Source: an uncultured Caryophanales bacterium
GTDB taxonomy: Bacteria; Bacillota_I; Bacilli_A; Acholeplasmatales; Anaeroplasmataceae
Reading direction: 5' to 3'
NCBI GenBank assembly: GCA_937885165.1
Contig: CAKZZJ010000015.1
Coordinates: forward strand, 1 to 19,642
Length of the DNA: 19,642 nucleotides
Shown: in pieces, positions 16,078-19,642 of the stretch
Layout of the letters: every line of letters starts with the position of its first letter
Numbering within the stretch: the first letter of the stretch is position 1
The notes under the pieces: model-generated
What the model was told of the DNA's origin: nothing
What the model saw: only the letters and a program-made list of their open reading frames with translations
Database searches by the model: none
Made by a program: the position numbers and the translations under genes

Positions 16078-17604
16078 TTAACCTCCTATAGCTGTAACAA
16101 GTTGTTTAGCTAATTTATTAAAGTTTTCTTTATTATAAGCATCAAGAGCTTCTTGTGAACTTAAAACGCCTGTTGCATTATTAGTTGTATTAGCATTAAC
16201 ATTAATAACAGTAGATCTTTGATTGTTATTTGTAGTATTACTATCATAAGAATCTGAACTATCAGCAATATTTTCAGCATTATATCTTCCACCAGTTAAT
16301 ACTCTTACGATACCTAAAACAAAATTTGCAATACTTTTAACAAAGTTAAATATACCTTTTATACAACCCATAATAGTTTCTTTATTTTCAGCAACCCATT
16401 GTAAAAATTCCATAGCAATTTCTTGTTTGAATTCATTAAATTCTAATTGCATTTCTTGTATATCAGCTAAAACTCCTGATGATTCTAATTGGTCATACCA
16501 AGCAGAATATCTTTCCATATACCCAAGAAATTTATCTCTTTGTTCTGAATTCATATACATTAGATCTTCATCAGATTGAATATTTAACATTGATTTAGCC
16601 TGAGTAAATGCATAATTTTGCGAACTTGTTAAACCATATTTCATTTGTTGTTCACGAGCTGTGCTATTTGTAATCAAACTTCCTTGTGTATTATATGTAG
16701 CAACACCTGATTTAAAATCTAGCATTTCTTTAACAGTACTCATTATAGCACTAGCTAAATCTTTAAATGGCTTTAATAATGTAGAAGCAACTTTCTTTAA
16801 TTGACCTGCTACTTTTTCTGCAGCTTGAGCCATTGCTGCATATTTATTCATCTGAGTTTTAGTATTGCCAATACTCTGTGAGCGTTTATCTTTAGCTGTA
16901 TCTATATCACTATCTATATTTTCATTAGATTTCTTTAAGTCAGCTATTTTTTGTTGTCTTTCAGCTATTTCTTTTTCACTTAATTTTGTATTAGGATCAT
17001 CTAATTCCCCTTGATATTTCTCCATCTCAGCTTCATTAAGTTTCTTTTTTTCTTCATATTCATTTATTTGTTTATCATAGCCTTCAACTTCAGCTTCGCC
17101 TTTTCTTTCAGCTTGATCTGACAAAAAATTAAATACTCCCCCAGCACCTTTATAGCGTTGTGCTAAAGCCAGAGGAGATTCTTTACCTCGTTCCCATTTA
17201 GCCCTTTGTTGTCCTCTAGCAAAATTAGCAATATTATTACTATATCTATCTTTAGCCTCTTGTAATTTAGCTTCTCTTTCTAATTTAACTAATTCTTTCT
17301 TTTCTTTAATTAATTTTTTATTTAAATCAAGAATCTTGAGATCTCTTTCTAATTCTTTTGCTTTTAACTTAGCTTCATCTCTACTAATTTTTAATTTTTT
17401 TAATTCTTCATCAGTTAAAGTCTTATATTTATTAATTTGATTTTCTAAAATATTTTTACGAAGCTTAAATTGCTCATTAGTTTCTTCATTTAATTTATTT
17501 ATCTTTTTCTCAAGCTCACTAATTTTCCCTAAACTTTGTTGTAATGCTTTATATTCAGAGGAGTTAACATCGATTTTTATAGTTTTTAATATTTCATTAG
17601 CCAT
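16078..17604 (-). CDS. Tail tape measure protein (short)
   Basis: About 508 residues from ATG 17604; the in-frame TTG at 17613 abuts the AAAGGAG site with no spacing, while ATG 17604 has nine bases. Residues ~20-120 and ~170-245 are long charged coiled coils. A hydrophobic segment (IMGCIKGIFNFVKSIANFVLGIVRVL, in parts ~411-437) lies near the end, and the C-terminus (STVINVNANTTNN...EALDAYNKENFNKLAKQL) is the Asn/Thr strand plus helix typical of tape measures. It directly follows the frameshifted chaperone gene, the classical neighbour. At about 1.5 angstrom per residue it would give a tail near 75 nm, a rough inference. It sets tail length during assembly and probably exits with the DNA to help cross the membrane. 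Confidence 0.78.
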   Translation of the reverse strand: MANEILKTIKIDVNSSEYKALQQSLGKISELEKKINKLNEETNEQFKLRKNILENQINKYKTLTDEELKKLKISRDEAKLKAKELERDLKILDLNKKLIKEKKELVKLEREAKLQEAKDRYSNNIANFARGQQRAKWERGKESPLALAQRYKGAGGVFNFLSDQAERKGEAEVEGYDKQINEYEEKKKLNEAEMEKYQGELDDPNTKLSEKEIAERQQKIADLKKSNENIDSDIDTAKDKRSQSIGNTKTQMNKYAAMAQAAEKVAGQLKKVASTLLKPFKDLASAIMSTVKEMLDFKSGVATYNTQGSLITNSTAREQQMKYGLTSSQNYAFTQAKSMLNIQSDEDLMYMNSEQRDKFLGYMERYSAWYDQLESSGVLADIQEMQLEFNEFKQEIAMEFLQWVAENKETIMGCIKGIFNFVKSIANFVLGIVRVLTGGRYNAENIADSSDSYDSNTTNNNQRSTVINVNANTTNNATGVLSSQEALDAYNKENFNKLAKQLVTAIGG

Positions 17605-17632
17605 ATCCGTCAACTCCTTTCAGTATAATTCA

Positions 17633-18165
17633 CTACTTTTTCTGTTCTAATAATGCGGTTTTATTATGAAGATTTACCATACATATTTCATATAAATCTA
17701 GCATATCTCCCACAGTATAATTATATTTCAATTCTTTATAAGTTGTTAACTTATTTGTAATCAAAATATAAACAATGGGGTGAGTTCTTCTGGTATGTGT
17801 TAGTCCAGCTGAATCAGAAGATCCAGATCCACCTATTGGATTTTCTCTATCGATTCGCTGGATTTCGGAAAAACTGCAGTTACCACATTTTCCATCATAT
17901 AAATAAAGATTTCATTTAACGCCACAAAATCATTGACAATATCTTTAGGCTGATAAATTTCTTTATCCTTCATTTTAACGGGAAGCCATTTTTCACCCAT
18001 TTTAACTTCAACATTTTCAATGCAAAATTGCATCAATGTTTTAGTCATTTTAAAGTTTTCAAAATCAATTTGTGTAGAAATAGCTAAAATATCAATTGGA
18101 CTAATTTTAGCTACTCTGAAAATTTGATCTTTTCTAGATTCAATTTTGAATTCTGTTTGTTCCAT
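17633..18165 (-). CDS. Tail assembly chaperone, long form made by -1 frameshift (gpGT-like)
   Basis: The ~200 bases between the chaperone stop (17833) and the tape measure are a clean -1-frame extension without its own ribosome site. Read by hand from 17845 it gives ENPIGGSGSSDSAGLTHTRR, then THPIVYILITNKLTTYKELK, YNYTVGDMLDLYEICMVNLH and NKTALLEQKK, stopping at TAG 17635-17633, about 20 bases before the tape measure site. The -1 frame is open upstream across at least 50 bases of overlap. The fusion is about 175-177 residues. Slippage may occur at the five-T run near 17873-17869 (TTT CCG, giving F-SEIQRIDRENPIGG) or the purine run near 17847-17841; neither is a perfect XXXYYYZ heptamer. In lambda the T part binds tube protein. 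The exact slip site is unproven. Confidence 0.72.
17833..18165 (-). CDS. Tail assembly chaperone, short form (gpG-like)
   Basis: 110 residues in the zero frame, from ATG 18165 with AAGGAG before it. The sequence has KISPIDILAISTQIDFENF, then MTKTLMQFCIENVEV, then DKEIYQPKDIVNDFVALNEIF, a helix-rich profile ending with a short SSESIEKIQ tail. Position immediately before the tape measure gene, a fused -1 extension and size all match the gpG role: a cytoplasmic chaperone that coats the tape measure and recruits tube subunits, and is absent from the virion. Sequence families of these chaperones diverge beyond easy recognition, so the call rests mainly on context and on the frameshift architecture. 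Confidence 0.74.
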   Translation of the reverse strand: MEQTEFKIESRKDQIFRVAKISPIDILAISTQIDFENFKMTKTLMQFCIENVEVKMGEKWLPVKMKDKEIYQPKDIVNDFVALNEIFIYMMENVVTAVFPKSSESIEKIQ

Positions 18166-18177
18166 AATTATCTCTCC

Positions 18178-19149
18178 TTATAATTCTCTAACATGTTTTA
18201 ACCAATCGCTTATGGTAATGCTTTCCATAGGCATACCTTCTTGAACTGATCTAGATCTAATTCCATTAGAAATCATCATTTTTTCTTGATCAGTAACTTG
18301 ATTCCAGATGTGTTCGTGTTTTAAGAAATATTCTTTAAATCTCTTCTCAGTCGCATCTCTGTATTCTTTATTTTCTTGGTTAATCCATTCAGATTTATTC
18401 ATTGTGTAATAAGCATCAAAGATCATCATTGCACAGAACACACAAGCTTGTTGTAGCATTCTTCTTCTCATAAATTCATCAATTAATGCATCATTACTAT
18501 CTAACATATTATTATAGGTTTTTAATATGTATTTAGGATCGTGTCTACAAACACTTGCGTCTCTCCATTTCCATAAATAGAACGGAGCTTGACAATATTT
18601 AACATTTTGTGATAGATTTTGACAAAGTATATTGAAGTAACTATCTTCGTGAATAGTTAACTTTTCATTCCATCTAATATTTTGTTGAAGAAGGTATTTT
18701 CTTCTATGAACTTTACCGTGAACAAATGTTGAATCTTGTTCTCTGTTTAAATAACCAACTTGTCCGTTAAAGCGACTTTCTTCTACAAATATTGATGTTA
18801 AACTATCGAAACCGCCATTTACTGTCATTTCTTGGAATAAAATCCATAAACCACAAGCATTATAGAACATATCATCTGCGTCACAGAACATAACATATTC
18901 TGCTGTGGCTAAATCGAGACATTTATTTCTCGTTGCAGATACCCCTTTGTGTTCATTCATTACATATTGAATTTCAAAAGGATAACTTTTTAAGAACTCT
19001 TCTGTTAATTTAACATCTGAGCCATCATTGACAATGATTACGCCTATTTCATCAAAGTCAACATTTTGTTGAATAGCCAAGCTATCCAATAGAGGTTTAA
19101 TAATCTCATTAGTTTCCTCATATTGAGGAACTAAAATTTGTAATTTCAT
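18178..19149 (-). CDS. Family 2 glycosyltransferase
   Basis: 323 residues with a GT-A fold of the GT2 family. MKLQILVPQYEE is the first strand; IIVNDGSD (~38-45) binds the nucleotide; GVSATRN (~69-75) follows; CDADD (~89-93) is the metal-binding DxD; and HEDSYFN (~167-173) holds the Glu-Asp catalytic-base motif. It would transfer a sugar from a nucleotide donor to a glycan or protein. There is no signal peptide or membrane segment, so it should act in the cytoplasm. It sits between an LRR gene and the tail chaperone within a virion gene block, which hints at sugar decoration of phage fibres or a change to host surface sugars; the acceptor is unknown. ATG 19149 has AAGGAG. The C-terminal third is helical with many aromatics and histidines. 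Confidence 0.92.
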   Translation of the reverse strand: MKLQILVPQYEETNEIIKPLLDSLAIQQNVDFDEIGVIIVNDGSDVKLTEEFLKSYPFEIQYVMNEHKGVSATRNKCLDLATAEYVMFCDADDMFYNACGLWILFQEMTVNGGFDSLTSIFVEESRFNGQVGYLNREQDSTFVHGKVHRRKYLLQQNIRWNEKLTIHEDSYFNILCQNLSQNVKYCQAPFYLWKWRDASVCRHDPKYILKTYNNMLDSNDALIDEFMRRRMLQQACVFCAMMIFDAYYTMNKSEWINQENKEYRDATEKRFKEYFLKHEHIWNQVTDQEKMMISNGIRSRSVQEGMPMESITISDWLKHVREL

Positions 19150-19173
19150 TTAATTATCTCTCCTTAATTAAAT

Positions 19174-19642
19174 TTAAAATGAACTAACTACTATTCTACT
19201 ACTTATTGCTGACCAACCTGAAGCCGCTGCGTATGCTAATCTTAATGCACTAGTTTTGACATAAAAAATGCCACTACCACTTAAACTCATAGGAGAACTT
19301 TCAAATACATAGTTTAAATTGTTATTATATAATGTTAAAGGTACATCGCTATATTCAATATATACTTCACTTAAATTATTACAATTATAAAACATGCTCT
19401 GTGTTAAACTCGTTAATTTCCCAGTTTTAACCCAAGACAAAGAAGAACAAGAAGCAAATACACTATTACCAATACTGCTACAATTATATAAACTTATATA
19501 TTGTAATCTTGAGCAGTATGCAAATGCACTATCCCCTATACTTATTACATTTGGTAAAGATAAAGTACTTAAATTAGAACAACCTCTAAATGCACTATCC
19601 CCTATACTTATTACATTTGGTAAAGATAAAGTACTTAAATTA
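19174..19642 (-). CDS. BspA-like leucine-rich-repeat protein (5' end beyond window)
   Basis: Partial gene, open to the right edge; the TTG at 19440 is only an internal codon. Reading back from the edge gives repeats of about 22 residues with the pattern LSLPNVISIGDSAFxxCSxL, continuing as ISLYNCSSIGNSVFASCSSL and then a degenerate unit, the hallmark of BspA/TpLRR (LRR_5) repeats. The C-terminus (FYVKTSALRLAYAAASGWS, then SSRIVVSSF) is the usual end of such arrays, so the 3' end is intact. BspA-type proteins bind host proteins or surfaces. In a phage tail block it may be a receptor-binding or adhesive virion part, or a morphogenetic cargo gene; this is inferred. It is separated from the glycosyltransferase by 24 bases. 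Confidence 0.88.
   Translation of the reverse strand, partial: NLSTLSLPNVISIGDSAFRGCSNLSTLSLPNVISIGDSAFAYCSRLQYISLYNCSSIGNSVFASCSSLSWVKTGKLTSLTQSMFYNCNNLSEVYIEYSDVPLTLYNNNLNYVFESSPMSLSGSGIFYVKTSALRLAYAAASGWSAISSRIVVSSF
19522..19642 (-). repeat. Tandem LRR-coding repeat, 55 bases identical, 66-base period
   Basis: Positions 19522-19576 and 19588-19642 are identical over 55 bases; the base before each copy differs (c at 19521, t at 19587). The period of 66 bases equals one 22-residue LRR unit. The second copy ends exactly at the window end, which looks like an assembly stop at a repeated k-mer. Confidence 0.9.

Overview
The window is a stretch of a tailed-phage (or prophage) genome. All supported genes lie on the minus strand, so transcription runs from right to left. 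The DNA is AT-rich (roughly 30% GC by eye). Genes are packed with TAATG overlaps or gaps of a few bases, and most are preceded by strong AGGAGG-type ribosome binding sites. This points to a phage of a low-GC Bacillota-type host. A BspA-like leucine-rich-repeat gene is compatible with a gut or oral anaerobe, but that is inference. The baseplate J-like protein and other baseplate wedge proteins suggest a contractile tail (myovirus morphology). No sheath, tube, portal, terminase or lysis gene is visible here.

In the direction of transcription, the right end opens with the 3' part of a BspA-like LRR gene, followed by a family 2 glycosyltransferase. Next is a tail assembly chaperone gene with a -1 overlapping extension that I translated by hand; it looks like a gpG/gpGT programmed frameshift. 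Then come a tape measure protein, a Dit-like baseplate protein with an unexpected membrane-spanning core, a gp27/gpD-like hub, a spike protein whose N-terminal OB-like domain is fused to a long fibre, a second tail fibre and a small XkdW-like protein. The baseplate set ends with the J-like wedge protein, a DUF2612-like protein with C-terminal repeats and a protein ending in a gp25/DUF2634-like domain.

The left third is the head module: an acidic protein of unknown function, a 746-residue DUF2213 prohead protease with a long multi-module C-terminal extension, a possible HK97-gp10-like neck protein, a very acidic putative scaffold, a capsid cement protein, and the 5' part of a DUF2184-type major capsid protein cut by the window edge. 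Head genes following tail genes in one transcriptional direction is unusual.

Notable signals are the chaperone frameshift, a recurrent hydrophobic-[K/R/Q]-Asp-Ser motif at apparent module borders of the protease polyprotein and in the scaffold, and three promoter-like elements with identical spacing (TTATA-N19-TATAAT) in the only three sizeable intergenic gaps. Both window ends look like assembly artefacts: about 46 GC-rich bases at the left end, and a perfect 55-base repeat ending exactly at the right end. Apart from the chaperone extension, no stretch over 300 bases lacks a gene. No RNA gene, CRISPR array or insertion sequence was seen.
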